From NCBI RefSeq assembly GCF_009932435.1, contig NZ_BJOU01000001.1, forward strand, positions 2,356,001 to 2,420,000: a DNA stretch of 64,000 nucleotides, given 5' to 3'. Shown piece after piece: positions 37,789 through 46,481 of this stretch. Each line of letters opens with the position of its first letter. The stretch's first letter is position 1. Source of the stretch: Gordonia crocea (GTDB lineage Bacteria > Actinomycetota > Actinomycetes > Mycobacteriales > Mycobacteriaceae). The position numbers and the translations under genes are program-made. The notes below the pieces were generated by a model. The model was given only the letters and a program-made list of their open reading frames with translations, did no database searches and was not told the origin of the DNA.

Positions 37789-37830
37789 GCCGAATTCCCC
37801 AGGCCGAATTCCCCAGGCCGAATTCCCCAG
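37789..37830. repeat. Three tandem 14-bp repeats
   Basis: Three perfect copies of GCCGAATTCCCCAG lie at 37789, 37803 and 37817, followed by a related fourth unit that turns into the adjacent hairpin. They are in the 123-bp gap between nadC and the aldehyde dehydrogenase gene, both on the minus strand, so they are in the promoter region of the latter. The sequence is unrelated to the 21-bp repeat. Confidence 0.9.
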
Positions 37831-37847
37831 GCCGGGTTATCCCGGCC
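37830..37847 (-). terminator. Hairpin after nadC
   Basis: The arms GGCCGGG and CCCGGCC with the loop TTAT form a perfect 7-bp stem 31 bp after the nadC stop. No T run follows. Its position suggests termination of the nadA-nadC transcript. Confidence 0.45.
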
Positions 37848-37877
37848 GGACTCCCCGACCCGCGCACGTCTTCGCCG

Positions 37878-38738
37878 CTACATGTCCAAGCCGAGGTCGA
37901 GCACGGCGACCGAATGGGTCAGCGCCCCCACCGCGAGGTAGTCGACACCGGTCTTCGCGTAGTCCGCGGCGACCTCGAGGGTCAGGCCGCCCGAGCTTTC
38001 GAGTTTCGTCGACGGCGAGCGGGCATCGCGGCGCGAGACCGCCATCTGGGTGGCCCACAGGGGGAAGTTGTCGAGCAGGACCAGGCTCGGCGCCAGGGCC
38101 AGCACCTCGTCGAGCTGGTCGAGCGAGTCGACCTCGACCTCCACGGGGATATCGGGTGCGGTCGCGCGCACCGCCTGCAGCGCGGCGGCCACCGATCCGA
38201 CGGCGGCGACGTGGTTGTCCTTGATGAGCGCCTCGTCGCCCAGGCCCATCCGGTGGTTGACTCCCCCGCCGGCGCGGACCGCCGCCTTCTGCAACGACCG
38301 CAGGCCCGGCAGCGTCTTGCGCGAGTCCCGAATCTCGGCCTTGGTCCCGTCGACCGCGTCCACCCATGCGGCGGTGGCGGTGGCGATGCCGGACAGGTGG
38401 CACAGCAGGTTCAACGCGGTGCGCTCGGCGGTCAACAGCTCGCGCGTCGGGGCGCGCAGCGCCAGCACCGTGTCCCCGGGGGCGACCCGGGTCCCGTCGG
38501 CCAACTCGGTGGCAACCTCGTAGCGCCCGGCGCCGATCACCGCGTCGAACACCGCCCGTGCCACCGGCACGCCGGCCACGACGCCGTGGGCCCGGCTGAC
38601 GATGGCCGCGTCGGCGACCGCGTCGGCCGGCACCGTCGCCATCGTGGTGATGTCGGGCCCGTAGCGCAGGTCCTCGTCGAGCGCGAGCGCGATGAGCGCC
38701 CGCACCTCGTCGGTGACGAGGTCGGCCGATCCGGTCAT
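37878..38738 (-). CDS. nadC: Nicotinate-nucleotide pyrophosphorylase (quinolinate phosphoribosyltransferase)
   Basis: NadC (286 residues) converts quinolinate and PRPP to nicotinate mononucleotide. Motifs include [10 protein letters not shown] (about 109-118), [11 protein letters not shown] near 138, [15 protein letters not shown] (about 160-174) and V-E-V-D-S-L-D. A C-terminal phosphate loop region S-S-G-G-L-T also fits. The ATG at 38738 overlaps the nadA stop (ATGA), so the earlier open-frame start is rejected. It is directly coupled to nadA; nadB, usually between the two in mycobacteria, is missing. Confidence 0.96.
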   Translation of the reverse strand: MTGSADLVTDEVRALIALALDEDLRYGPDITTMATVPADAVADAAIVSRAHGVVAGVPVARAVFDAVIGAGRYEVATELADGTRVAPGDTVLALRAPTRELLTAERTALNLLCHLSGIATATAAWVDAVDGTKAEIRDSRKTLPGLRSLQKAAVRAGGGVNHRMGLGDEALIKDNHVAAVGSVAAALQAVRATAPDIPVEVEVDSLDQLDEVLALAPSLVLLDNFPLWATQMAVSRRDARSPSTKLESSGGLTLEVAADYAKTGVDYLAVGALTHSVAVLDLGLDM

Positions 38739-39769
38739 TCGCCCGAGCCGGGGTTGCCGATCGAGATCATCTTCTCCACGCTCGCGCGCGCCCGCTCGGC
38801 GACGGCCGGCTCGACGTCGACCTCGTCGCTGCCCGTGACCAGGCAGCGCAGCAGCGCGGCCGGGGTGATCATCTTCATGTAGGGGCACGACGCCCGGCCG
38901 TTGACCGGCTGGAAGTCGACGTCGGGAGCCGCGCGCCGCAACTGGTGCAGCATGCCGATCTCGGTGGCGACGAGTACCTGGGAGGCCTTGGTCTCCCGGG
39001 CGGCGTCGAGCATGCCGCCGGTGGACAGGATCTTCACCTTCTCCTCCGGCACGGCACCCTCACCGGCCAGGTAGAGGGCCGAGGTCGCACAGCCGCACTC
39101 CGGGTGGATGAACAGGTCGGCATCCGGGTGCGCCGACGCCTGGTCGGCGAGTTCGTCGCCGTTGATGCCGGCGTGCACGTGGCATTCCCCGGCCCAGATG
39201 TGGATGTTGTCGCGGCCGGTCTCGCGCTTGACGTGCGCACCGAGGAACTGGTCGGGCAGGAACAGCACGTCGCGGTCGGGGTCGATCGACGCGACGACGT
39301 CGACGGCGTTGCTCGACGTACAGCAGATGTCGGTGAGTCCCTTCACCTCGGCGGTGGTGTTGACGTAGGAGACGACCACCGCGTCGGGGAACTCGGCCTT
39401 CCACGCCCGCAGGTCCTCGGCGGTGATCGAGTCGGCCAGCGAGCACCCGGCCCGGGCGTCGGGGATCATGACCCGCTTGTCCGGGCTGAGGATCTTCGCG
39501 GTCTCGGCCATGAAGTGGACGCCGCAGAAGATGATCTCGTCGGCGTCGGCTTCGGCCGCGATCCGCGAGAGGGCCAGCGAGTCGCCGGTGTGATGGGCGA
39601 TGTCCTGGATCGACGGCAGCTGGTAGTTGTGGGCCAAGATCGTGGCGTTGCGCGCCTTGGCCAGGCGGTGCACCTCGTCGGCCCACTCCTGGGTGGGCTC
39701 GACTCCGGTGTACCCCTCGGGACCCTCGGTCCACGTGAGGGTGCTCGTGAAGTCTGCGGTAATGCTCAT
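38735..39769 (-). CDS. nadA: Quinolinate synthase A
   Basis: NadA (344 residues) condenses iminoaspartate and dihydroxyacetone phosphate to quinolinate using a [4Fe-4S] cluster. Cysteines expected to hold the cluster are in [16 protein letters not shown] and A-S-C-P-Y-M-K-M. The N-terminal L-A-H-N-Y-Q-L-P motif is also typical. The start at 39769 (M-S-I-T-A-D-F) agrees with family length. It is divergent from the NrtR gene. A perfect palindrome lies 41 bp upstream, so repression by NrtR is likely. The iminoaspartate source is not encoded here. Confidence 0.96.
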   Translation of the reverse strand: MSITADFTSTLTWTEGPEGYTGVEPTQEWADEVHRLAKARNATILAHNYQLPSIQDIAHHTGDSLALSRIAAEADADEIIFCGVHFMAETAKILSPDKRVMIPDARAGCSLADSITAEDLRAWKAEFPDAVVVSYVNTTAEVKGLTDICCTSSNAVDVVASIDPDRDVLFLPDQFLGAHVKRETGRDNIHIWAGECHVHAGINGDELADQASAHPDADLFIHPECGCATSALYLAGEGAVPEEKVKILSTGGMLDAARETKASQVLVATEIGMLHQLRRAAPDVDFQPVNGRASCPYMKMITPAALLRCLVTGSDEVDVEPAVAERARASVEKMISIGNPGSGE

Positions 39770-39809
39770 GTGACTGTCCTCCTTCGCCACCGGGCTGGGC
39801 GATTCAGGT

Positions 39810-39832
39810 GTTTTCGACTCCAAGTCGAAAAC
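39810..39832. promoter_or_regulatory. Perfect palindrome between nadA and nrtR, probable NrtR operator
   Basis: The arms GTTTTCGACT and AGTCGAAAAC (10 bp, perfect) flank CCA at 820-822 of this block (39820-39822). It is AT-richer than its surroundings and lies 41 bp from the nadA start and 84 bp from the nrtR start. The divergent regulator of NAD synthesis makes NrtR the obvious binder. That is inferred from position. Confidence 0.75.
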
Positions 39833-39904
39833 CTCGTTGATCGTAACACCCACCGTCGGCCGACCATTCCCGCGCGCCACGCCGGGCTCCGCGCGGGCGC
39901 CCCC

Positions 39905-39910
39905 TATGAT
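39905..39910 (+). promoter_or_regulatory. -10 box of a leaderless promoter for nrtR
   Basis: TATGAT ends six bases before the GTG at 39917, matching the leaderless pattern seen for several other genes in the window. It also supports this GTG as the nrtR start over the long open frame upstream. Confidence 0.6.
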
Positions 39911-39916
39911 CGGCTC

Positions 39917-40606
39917 GTGACCTCCCCCGACGACTCGCCCGCCGCCGTGCGCCTCGAGGTCCGCGCGGCCGCACTGCGAGTCGGCAGCGGCGACCCCGGC
40001 GCGGCGCCCCACCTGCAGGTGCTGCTGGTACCGACCGCCGACGACGAGGTGTGGGCATTGCCAGGCGGGCCGATCACCGGCGACGCCGAGCTGGCCGACA
40101 CCGCCCTGACCGGACTGCGCGACCGGGCCGGGGTCACCGAGGTGGCGCACATCGAGCAGTTGGAGGTGTTCTCCGCCCCGCACCGGGTACCGGGACCCCG
40201 CACCGTGGCCTCGACCTACCTCGCCCTGGTCCGGCCGCAGACGCGGGCGCACCGCGCCCGGTGGCACGACGTCAACGCCGCTCCCCCGCTGGTCGCCGAC
40301 CACGCCGCCATCGTCGCCGCGGCCCGCCACCGCCTCGCCGGCAAACTCTCCTATACGAACATCGCGTTCGCCCTGGCCCCCGACGAGTTCCCGATGTCCG
40401 AGTTGTCGGAGATCTACGGCGCCGCACTGGGCTATCCGGTGGACACCACGAACCTGTTGCGCATCCTCTCGCGGCGCGCGGTGATCACCGCCACCGGCGG
40501 CGTCCGGCGCACCCGCGGCGGCGGACGCCCGCCGGCGCTGTACCGCTTCACCGAGTCCTCGCTGCGCGTGACCGACGAGTTCGCCACGCTGCGTCCCCCG
40601 ATGTGA
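39917..40606 (+). CDS. nrtR: NrtR-family regulator of NAD synthesis (Nudix-like sensor plus winged helix)
   Basis: A 229-residue protein with an N-terminal Nudix-like domain (about 10-140) and a C-terminal winged helix (about 150-229; [20 protein letters not shown]). The Nudix box begins G-G-P-I-T-G-D-A-E but ends L-R-D-R-A-G-V, lacking the R-E-x-x-E-E core. It should therefore bind rather than hydrolyse a nucleotide, as in NrtR repressors that sense ADP-ribose or NAD metabolites. It is divergent from nadA with a palindromic operator between. The GTG start is supported by a TATGAT box six bases upstream. Confidence 0.88.
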   Translation: MTSPDDSPAAVRLEVRAAALRVGSGDPGAAPHLQVLLVPTADDEVWALPGGPITGDAELADTALTGLRDRAGVTEVAHIEQLEVFSAPHRVPGPRTVASTYLALVRPQTRAHRARWHDVNAAPPLVADHAAIVAAARHRLAGKLSYTNIAFALAPDEFPMSELSEIYGAALGYPVDTTNLLRILSRRAVITATGGVRRTRGGGRPPALYRFTESSLRVTDEFATLRPPM

Positions 40607-40624
40607 CCTGTCGGGCGGGGTCGG

Positions 40625-41281
40625 CTACACCGACTCCGAACCACCCTCGACGACGAGCTCGCCGGGGACCGCGGCGTCGGCCCCCAGGGCCGGATCGGAG
40701 GCCAGCAGCACGTGGAACAGGTACACCAGCAGCGCCATCACCGGCATCAGGATGAGCAGGATGCCCGGCGCGCCGACGGCACCCTCGGCCGGCGCGGCCA
40801 TCCACAGTTTCGGCCCATGGGCGAAGGTCGTCCCCTGCGGCAGCGTGGTCGGGTCGGGCAGGCGGATCCGCAGCGCGCTCTGCGCCACTTCGATGGCGAG
40901 CCCGGAGGCCACCACCGTCGTCGCCAGCAGGGCGATCGCCCCGATCGGCCCGCGCCACGAGCGGGCCACCCACCAGAACGCCAGCCCGGCGACGACGCCG
41001 ATCACCAGCAGGCCCAGGCAAAACCAGCCGATTCCGTCGAAGTAGCGGCTCAACTGCTCCGACGGGACACTGCCCGTGCCCGGCCGGATGACGATCCCGG
41101 TCGGCATCGGCGCCGTGTAGGCCCACACCACCGCACCGATCAGACTCACCACGACGACGCCGACGAGGAACACGATCAGCTGCGCGGGAACGAGGACATT
41201 CGCCCGCCAACCGGTCGCCCGCCCGCCCCGCACCACCGGCAGCCCGTCGGGCCCGGGGGCGAGCATCACCGGTTCACTCAT
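40625..41281 (-). CDS. DUF2567-type membrane protein in the biotin cluster
   Basis: A 218-residue protein with four transmembrane helices (about 28-52, 80-102, 107-127 and 165-187). A long loop (about 52-80) is likely outside. It corresponds in position and size to the conserved membrane protein beside bioB and Rv1590 in mycobacteria (Rv1591). The ATG at 41281 overlaps the bsaP stop by four bases, so it is the last gene of the bio operon. No enzymatic motif is seen. A transport or assembly role in biotin synthesis would be a guess. Confidence 0.82.
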   Translation of the reverse strand: MSEPVMLAPGPDGLPVVRGGRATGWRANVLVPAQLIVFLVGVVVVSLIGAVVWAYTAPMPTGIVIRPGTGSVPSEQLSRYFDGIGWFCLGLLVIGVVAGLAFWWVARSWRGPIGAIALLATTVVASGLAIEVAQSALRIRLPDPTTLPQGTTFAHGPKLWMAAPAEGAVGAPGILLILMPVMALLVYLFHVLLASDPALGADAAVPGELVVEGGSESV

Positions 41282-41517
41282 CGCTGCTCCAGTTCCGTCG
41301 AATCCACCTCGCCGTGTCGCGAGCAGCGCGCCCACCAGCCGTCCGGGCGCACCTGAACGACCATACGGCGCCCACACTGCCCGCAGTAGCGCGGCGGCTC
41401 CAGACCCAGACGGGCGGTCGTCGGGATCGCGGCGTCGTCCTGGAGCTCGGTCTCGATTCCGGTGTACACCCCAAATCGGTGCGGGGCGGTCAACGGCCCC
41501 GGAATGTCTGCTGTCAC
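41278..41517 (-). CDS. bsaP: Biotin synthase auxiliary protein BsaP
   Basis: A 79-residue protein with a central Y-C-G-Q-C-G motif (about 44-49) and a further Cys in W-A-R-C-S-R-H-G (about 62-69), which could bind an Fe-S cluster or zinc. It is the equivalent of Rv1590, which follows bioB in mycobacteria. That protein has been described as a small partner needed for biotin synthase activity. Its GTG start lies four bases after the bioB stop, giving tight co-expression. The short length and cysteine pattern fit the family, and no other domain is visible. Confidence 0.85.
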   Translation of the reverse strand: MTADIPGPLTAPHRFGVYTGIETELQDDAAIPTTARLGLEPPRYCGQCGRRMVVQVRPDGWWARCSRHGEVDSTELEQR

Positions 41518-41521
41518 CGGG

Positions 41522-42559
41522 TCAGAGCGTGTCGTTGAGCGCTTTGATCGGCATCGACAGGTTGTCCAGCAGGTCCAGGTCGGCCTCGGCCGGACGTCCC
41601 AGCGTGGTCAGGTAGTTGCCGACGATGACGGCGTTGATGCCGCCCAGGATGCCCTGCTGGGCGCCGAGATCGCCCAGGGTGATCTCGCGGCCGCCGGCGA
41701 ACCGCAGGATGGTGCGCGGCAAGGCCAGACGGAAGGCGGCGACGGCCTTGAGGGCCTCGCTCGCCGGGAGCACCTCGAGATCGCCGAACGGCGTCCCCGG
41801 ACGTGGGTTGAGGAAGTTCAGCGGCACCTCGTCGGGTTCCAGCTCGGCCAGGTTCGCGGCGAACTCGGCACGCTGCTCGAGGCTCTCGCCCATCCCGAGG
41901 ATGCCGCCGCAGCAGACCTCCATACCGGCGTCGCGCACCATGCGCAGGGTGCCCCAGCGCTCCTCCCACGAGTGGGTGGTGACGACGTTGGGAAAGTGTG
42001 AGCGGGCGGTCTCCAGGTTGTGGTTGTAGCGGTGCACGCCCATCGCGGCGAGCTCGTCGACCTGCTCCTGCGTGAGCATGCCGAGGCTGCAGGCGATCTG
42101 GATGTCCACCTCGTTGCGGATGGCCTCGATGCCGGCCGCGACCTGGCTCATCAGGCGCTTGTCCGGACCGCGCACGGCCGCGACGATGCAGAACTCGGTG
42201 GCACCGGTCTTGGCGGTCTGCTTGGCCGCCTCCACCAGCGACGGGATGTCGATCCACGCACTGCGCACCGGCGACGCGAACAAGCCCGACTGCGAGCAGA
42301 AGTGGCAGTCCTCGGGGCAGCCGCCGGTCTTCAGCGAGATGATGCCCTCGACCTCGACCTCCGGCCCGCACCAGCGCATCCGCACGTCGTGGGCGAGGGC
42401 CAGCAGCTCTTCGAGCCGCTCGTCGGGCAGCTGCAGGACGGTCAGCACCTGGTCCTGCGACAGCCCCTGGCCGCCCTCGAGGACCTGCTCGCGGGCGATG
42501 GCCAGAATGTCGGCCGCCCCCGTGTCGACTGCTTCGGTGGTGGTGGACGCTGAGGTCAC
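41522..42559 (-). CDS. bioB: Biotin synthase
   Basis: BioB (345 residues from the GTG at 42559) is a radical SAM enzyme that inserts sulfur into dethiobiotin. The [4Fe-4S] motif is [11 protein letters not shown] (about 78-88). A second set of conserved cysteines is in E-V-C-C-G-G-I. The C-terminal region N-P-R-P-G-T-P and R-F-A-G-G-R-E is typical. An AAGGAG site lies eight bases before the GTG, inside the end of bioD, whose stop overlaps the start (GTGA). A longer reading from 42643 is rejected for this reason. Confidence 0.97.
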   Translation of the reverse strand: MTSASTTTEAVDTGAADILAIAREQVLEGGQGLSQDQVLTVLQLPDERLEELLALAHDVRMRWCGPEVEVEGIISLKTGGCPEDCHFCSQSGLFASPVRSAWIDIPSLVEAAKQTAKTGATEFCIVAAVRGPDKRLMSQVAAGIEAIRNEVDIQIACSLGMLTQEQVDELAAMGVHRYNHNLETARSHFPNVVTTHSWEERWGTLRMVRDAGMEVCCGGILGMGESLEQRAEFAANLAELEPDEVPLNFLNPRPGTPFGDLEVLPASEALKAVAAFRLALPRTILRFAGGREITLGDLGAQQGILGGINAVIVGNYLTTLGRPAEADLDLLDNLSMPIKALNDTL

Positions 42560-43308
42560 GATCGGACTCCTTCGTGTGGCCGGCGGGATTGTCCGCCGGA
42601 TCGGTCGGTGGGAGGGGTGGGCGACCAGTTCGGGTCGAACCACCCGGGGGCGGATTCAACGAACCGGTCGCGGGTCATCGCGCCGACGCCTTCGGGCAGC
42701 GTACCGATCAGCGGCACCCCGGTGACGCGCGGCAAGTCGTCGGCGTTGCAGCGCATCGCCAGATCCGGCACGACGGGCCACGACCCGACGACCAGTCCGG
42801 CGGGGGTCAACCCGCGGGCCCGGATCGCGGCGACGGTCAGTTCGGCGTGGTTGAGCGCGCCCAGCGCGGGCGAGCAGACCACGACGATCGGCGCGCCCGC
42901 ATCGGCGGCGACGTCGAGGATCGTCAGCGGTCCGGCGTCGCCGCCGTGCGCGGCGAGCCGCACCAGGACTCCGCCGGCGCCCTCGACGATGGTCACGTCG
43001 TGGGCGGCGGCCGCCTCGGCAATCGCGGCGGCCACCCGGTCCCGGCTCAGCGGCGCGAGGCCGGCGCGGGCCGCGGCGACGTCGGGCGCAAGCGGTTCGG
43101 GATAGCGGGCGCATTCCACGACGGTGACCGGTCCGGCCAGCCGTTGGACATGGGCGAGGTCGCCCGGCTCGGTCGGGGCAATACCGGTCTGGGCCGGTTT
43201 GACCACGGCGATGCGCTGCGCGCCGCGGGATCGCGCCCGGGCGACGAGGGCGGCGGTGGCCACCGTCTTCCCGACGTCGGTGGAGGTCCCGGTCACGGCG
43301 AGGATCAT
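42556..43308 (-). CDS. bioD: Dethiobiotin synthetase
   Basis: BioD (250 residues) carboxylates diaminopelargonic acid to dethiobiotin with ATP. The P-loop is [11 protein letters not shown] (about 5-15). The substrate lysine is in V-V-K-P-A-Q-T-G, and E-G-A-G-G-V-L-V is the second conserved loop. The C-terminal 25 residues are proline/serine-rich and probably not part of the fold. They carry the ribosome-binding site of bioB in the DNA. The ATG overlaps the bioF stop. Confidence 0.95.
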   Translation of the reverse strand: MILAVTGTSTDVGKTVATAALVARARSRGAQRIAVVKPAQTGIAPTEPGDLAHVQRLAGPVTVVECARYPEPLAPDVAAARAGLAPLSRDRVAAAIAEAAAAHDVTIVEGAGGVLVRLAAHGGDAGPLTILDVAADAGAPIVVVCSPALGALNHAELTVAAIRARGLTPAGLVVGSWPVVPDLAMRCNADDLPRVTGVPLIGTLPEGVGAMTRDRFVESAPGWFDPNWSPTPPTDRSGGQSRRPHEGVRS

Positions 43309-44435
43309 GCGGTCACCTCCTGGCGGTGGCGGTTGACGACGGCGGCGACCCGCTCGATCGCCGACTCGTCGAGGTCGGCCCGCGCGGTGATGCGCAGCCG
43401 CGACGTCCCGGCGGGAACCGACGGGGGGCGGAAGCAGCCGACGAGTACGCCGTCGGCGCGGCAGCGGGCGGCCCAGTCCACCGCGCGATGCGGATCGCCG
43501 ACGATGAGGGAGACCACCGCCGCGCGCGGCTCCTCGCCGCCGCACTCGCGCGCGATCATCGCCGCGTTGGCCCGGACCCGGTCGGGCAGGCCGGGGTCGT
43601 GGCGCAGGATGCGCAGCGCCGCGTGGGCGCCGCCCACCGCCGCCGGGTTCAGGCCGGTGTCGAAGATGAAGGGCCGAGCCGTATCGATGAGATGGGTGCG
43701 CAACGACCGGCTGCCCAGCACCACGCCGCCCTGGGTGCCCAGCGATTTGGACATCACCGTGGTCATGACGAGGTCCGGCGCCCCGGACAGCCCGGCCTCG
43801 GCGATCACCCCGGCGCCGCCGGGGCCGCGCACCCCGAGGGCGTGCGCCTCGTCGACGAGCAGGGCCGCCCCCCGCGCCCGCGCCACCGCGTACAACTCGG
43901 CGACCGGCGCGACCTCGCCGTCGATGCTGTAGACCGAGTCGGTGACGACCAGCGCGCGCCGGCCCGCGGCCCCCGCCAGCGCCGCGTCCACCGCGGCGAC
44001 GTCGCCCCGGTCGACGACGACCACCTCGGCGCGCGACAACCGACATCCGTCGATCAGCGACGCGTGGGCGCCGGCGTCGCTGACGATGAGGTCGCCCCGG
44101 CCCACGAGCGAGCTGATCGCCCCGACGTTGGCCAAATAGCCCGACGAGAAGCACAGTCCGGCGGCGAAGCCGGTGAAGTCGGCGAGGTCATCCTCGAAAT
44201 CGATGTGCAGACTCGTCGTGCCGACGACCAGGCGCGACGCGGTCGATCCCGCCCCGAAGGCCGTCAAGGCGGCCCGGGCGCCGTCGACGACCCGCGGATC
44301 GGCCGACAGGCCCAGATAGTCGTTGGAGGCGAGGTTCAGCAGGTCGGCGTCGGGGCGGCGAACGATCGGATCGCGGTGCAATCCGGCGCGCTCGCGTTCG
44401 GCCGCGGCGGTCTCGAGCCAGTCGAGTGCGCTCAT
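43305..44435 (-). CDS. bioF: 8-amino-7-oxononanoate synthase
   Basis: BioF (376 residues) is a PLP-dependent enzyme condensing pimeloyl thioester with alanine. Features: N-D-Y-L-G-L-S near 38-44, G-S-T-A-S-R-L-V near 64-71, V-D-E-A-H-A-L-G-V near 192-200 and the PLP lysine in [11 protein letters not shown] (about 227-237). The ATG at 44435 overlaps the bioA stop (ATGA). Genes for making the pimeloyl precursor are not in the window. Confidence 0.96.
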   Translation of the reverse strand: MSALDWLETAAAERERAGLHRDPIVRRPDADLLNLASNDYLGLSADPRVVDGARAALTAFGAGSTASRLVVGTTSLHIDFEDDLADFTGFAAGLCFSSGYLANVGAISSLVGRGDLIVSDAGAHASLIDGCRLSRAEVVVVDRGDVAAVDAALAGAAGRRALVVTDSVYSIDGEVAPVAELYAVARARGAALLVDEAHALGVRGPGGAGVIAEAGLSGAPDLVMTTVMSKSLGTQGGVVLGSRSLRTHLIDTARPFIFDTGLNPAAVGGAHAALRILRHDPGLPDRVRANAAMIARECGGEEPRAAVVSLIVGDPHRAVDWAARCRADGVLVGCFRPPSVPAGTSRLRITARADLDESAIERVAAVVNRHRQEVTA

Positions 44436-45703
44436 GCCCGGACCACCGCCCCGATACCGCGGCAGATCGTCGCGACGTCGTCGTCGGTGCTGATGTAGGG
44501 CGGCATCGTGTAGACCAAATCGCGGAACGGGCGCAGCCAGACACCGGCCGCGATGGCGGCCTCGGTCGCGGCGGCCATGTCGACCGGGGCGTCGAGCTGG
44601 ACCACGCCGATCGCACCGAACACCCGCACGTCGCGGACCCTGTCGAGGCCGGCCAGGGGCGCCAACCCGGCGCGCAACCCGGCGCCGATCGCGGCGACCC
44701 GCTCGCGCCAGGGCCCGTCGAGGAGCAGGTTGGTCGACGCCAGCGCCACGGCGCAGGCCAGCGGATTGGCCATGAAGGTGGGGCCGTGCGCAAGCCCGCC
44801 GGCCTCCCCGGCGCTGATCGTCTCGGCGATCGTCGGGGTGCACAGCGTTGCGGCAAGGGTGAGGTACCCGCCGGTCAGCGCTTTGCCGAGACACATGATG
44901 TCCGGTGCCACACCGGCATGGTCCGCGGCGAACAACTCGCCGGTCCGGCCGAACCCGGTGGCGATCTCGTCGAAGACGAGCAGGACGTCGGCCGCGTCGC
45001 AGGCCTCCCGCAACACGGTCAGGTAGCGCGGGTCGTGGAACCGCATCCCGCCGGCGCCCTGCACGACCGGTTCGACGATGACCGCGGCGAGCTCGTGGGC
45101 GTGCTCGGCGATGGCCCCGCGCAGGGTGCGGGCGTACTCCTCGTCGAACTGCGCCGGCGGCGCGTCGACGAAGACCTGGTGGGCCAGCACGTCGGTCCAC
45201 ATCGCGTGCATGCCGCCCTCGGGGTCGCAGACGCTCATCGGGGTGAAGGTGTCCCCGTGGTAGCCGCCGCGCCAGGTGAGCAGGCGGGTCCGCTCCGGTG
45301 CGCCGCGCCCGCGCCAGTACTGCAGCGCCATCTTGACGGCGACCTCGATGGAGACCGAACCGGAGTCGGAGAAGAACACCTTCTCCAATCCCGGCGGGGT
45401 GATCTCGACGAGCCGTGCGGCGAGGTCGACCGCCGGCCGATGGGTCAGGCCGCCGAACATGACGTGGCTCATCGCGCCGAGTTGCTCGGTGGCGGCACGG
45501 TCGAGAACCGGGTGGCGGTAACCGTGGATCGCCGCCCACCAGGAACTCATCCCGTCGACCAGGCGCCCGGCCTCGGTCTCCAAGTACACGCCGTCGGCGG
45601 AGTGCACCAGCAGCGAGGGAACCGCCGCGGGCAGCGCGCCGTACGGGTGCCACACGTGGTCGGCGTCGATCTGCGCCAAGGACGGGGCGATGGGTGAGGC
45701 CAT
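44432..45703 (-). CDS. bioA: Adenosylmethionine-8-amino-7-oxononanoate aminotransferase
   Basis: BioA (423 residues) transfers the SAM amino group to KAPA, giving DAPA. It shows H-V-W-H-P-Y-G (about 16-22), [12 protein letters not shown] (about 51-62), V-V-Q-G-A-G-G-M and the PLP lysine in [18 protein letters not shown] site precedes the ATG at 45703. It is the first gene of the operon bioA-F-D-B-bsaP-membrane gene, divergent from the TetR regulator. A perfect palindrome lies 68 bp upstream. Confidence 0.96.
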   Translation of the reverse strand: MASPIAPSLAQIDADHVWHPYGALPAAVPSLLVHSADGVYLETEAGRLVDGMSSWWAAIHGYRHPVLDRAATEQLGAMSHVMFGGLTHRPAVDLAARLVEITPPGLEKVFFSDSGSVSIEVAVKMALQYWRGRGAPERTRLLTWRGGYHGDTFTPMSVCDPEGGMHAMWTDVLAHQVFVDAPPAQFDEEYARTLRGAIAEHAHELAAVIVEPVVQGAGGMRFHDPRYLTVLREACDAADVLLVFDEIATGFGRTGELFAADHAGVAPDIMCLGKALTGGYLTLAATLCTPTIAETISAGEAGGLAHGPTFMANPLACAVALASTNLLLDGPWRERVAAIGAGLRAGLAPLAGLDRVRDVRVFGAIGVVQLDAPVDMAAATEAAIAAGVWLRPFRDLVYTMPPYISTDDDVATICRGIGAVVRA

Positions 45704-45770
45704 GGGCTCGATCCTCCTCGACCGGTCGGTTGTCGTTCTGCGCTGAATCGTTCGTCCGCTGGTGACGCGT

Positions 45771-45787
45771 CCTGTACACCGTACAGG
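45771..45787. promoter_or_regulatory. Perfect palindrome between bioA and the TetR gene, probable BioQ operator
   Basis: The arms CCTGTAC and GTACAGG flank ACC. The site is in the 126-bp divergent region, 43 bp from the regulator start. A TGTAC-N3-GTACA dyad is the kind of operator expected for BioQ-type TetR repressors of biotin genes. Binding is inferred. Confidence 0.65.
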
Positions 45788-45817
45788 GCCGGTGTGACCG
45801 GGATAACGGGCACCCGC

Positions 45818-45823
45818 TACGGT
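45818..45823 (+). promoter_or_regulatory. -10 box of a leaderless promoter for the TetR gene
   Basis: TACGGT ends six bases before the GTG at 45830. It supports this start over the more upstream open-frame start at 45794. Confidence 0.5.
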
Positions 45824-45829
45824 GAACCC

Positions 45830-46444
45830 GTGGCGATCAACCGGAGCGACGTACTGGCGGCCGCGCGCGCCATCTTGGCCCAGCACAGCCTCGCCGACCT
45901 GTCGATGCGCCGCCTCGCCACCGAGCTGGGCGTTTCCCCCAACGCCCTCTACTGGCACTACCCGGACAAGCAGACGCTGCTCGCCGCGCTCGGCGACGAC
46001 ATCCTGGCCGGCGTCGTCCCACCGGACGCCGACCTTCCCTGGGATGAGCGGATCGAGGCCCTGGCCCGATCCATGCGCGCCTGCCTGTGCGCCGTCCCCG
46101 ACAGCGCCGAACTCGTCTCGTCGAGCTGGTCGAGCGGCCTGTCGTCGATGGCGGTGCTGGACCACCTCACCGCGGCGGCGCGCGCCGCCGACCTGCCCGA
46201 GCGCGAGCGGCGCGGCTTGGTGACGGCGATCGCCCAGCTCGTCATCGGCCTGACCATCGAGGAACAGACCCGACGGCAGATGACGCGGTTGGGGGTGACC
46301 AACCCGACGACGAGGGACTACGACGAGGAGTTCGCCGACGCCCTGGCGATCGTGCTCGCCGGCGCCCGGCAGGCCGCCGCGGGGTCCCGGTCCGACGTAT
46401 CGGCACAACCCCGACGAAACGCCCCGGCAAGCGCTCTGGCCTGA
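45830..46444 (+). CDS. bioQ: TetR-family repressor, BioQ-like
   Basis: A 204-residue TetR-type protein. The helix-turn-helix covers about 5-50, with [19 protein letters not shown] (about 24-42), a very typical recognition helix. The ligand domain has no obvious motif. Its place divergent from bioA, with a palindrome between, matches BioQ, the biotin-gene repressor of actinobacteria that lack a BirA DNA-binding domain. The exact identity is inferred from context. The last 20 residues are low-complexity. Confidence 0.82.
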   Translation: MAINRSDVLAAARAILAQHSLADLSMRRLATELGVSPNALYWHYPDKQTLLAALGDDILAGVVPPDADLPWDERIEALARSMRACLCAVPDSAELVSSSWSSGLSSMAVLDHLTAAARAADLPERERRGLVTAIAQLVIGLTIEEQTRRQMTRLGVTNPTTRDYDEEFADALAIVLAGARQAAAGSRSDVSAQPRRNAPASALA

Positions 46445-46467
46445 GTCTTCTCTCAGGTTGCCCGTGG

Positions 46468-46473
46468 TAAATT
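46468..46473 (+). promoter_or_regulatory. -10 box of a leaderless promoter for the acyltransferase gene
   Basis: TAAATT, close to the consensus, ends eight bases before the GTG at 46482. This is the reason that GTG is chosen over the in-frame TTG (46458) and GTG (46464). Confidence 0.5.
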
Positions 46474-46481
46474 CCCACATC

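Noticed and set aside
35952..38882. Plus-strand open frame of 976 codons over the repeat array, aldehyde dehydrogenase and nadC
   Set aside because: It is antisense to two well-supported genes, rich in Arg/Gly/His as expected for a shadow frame at high GC, and has no family motif.
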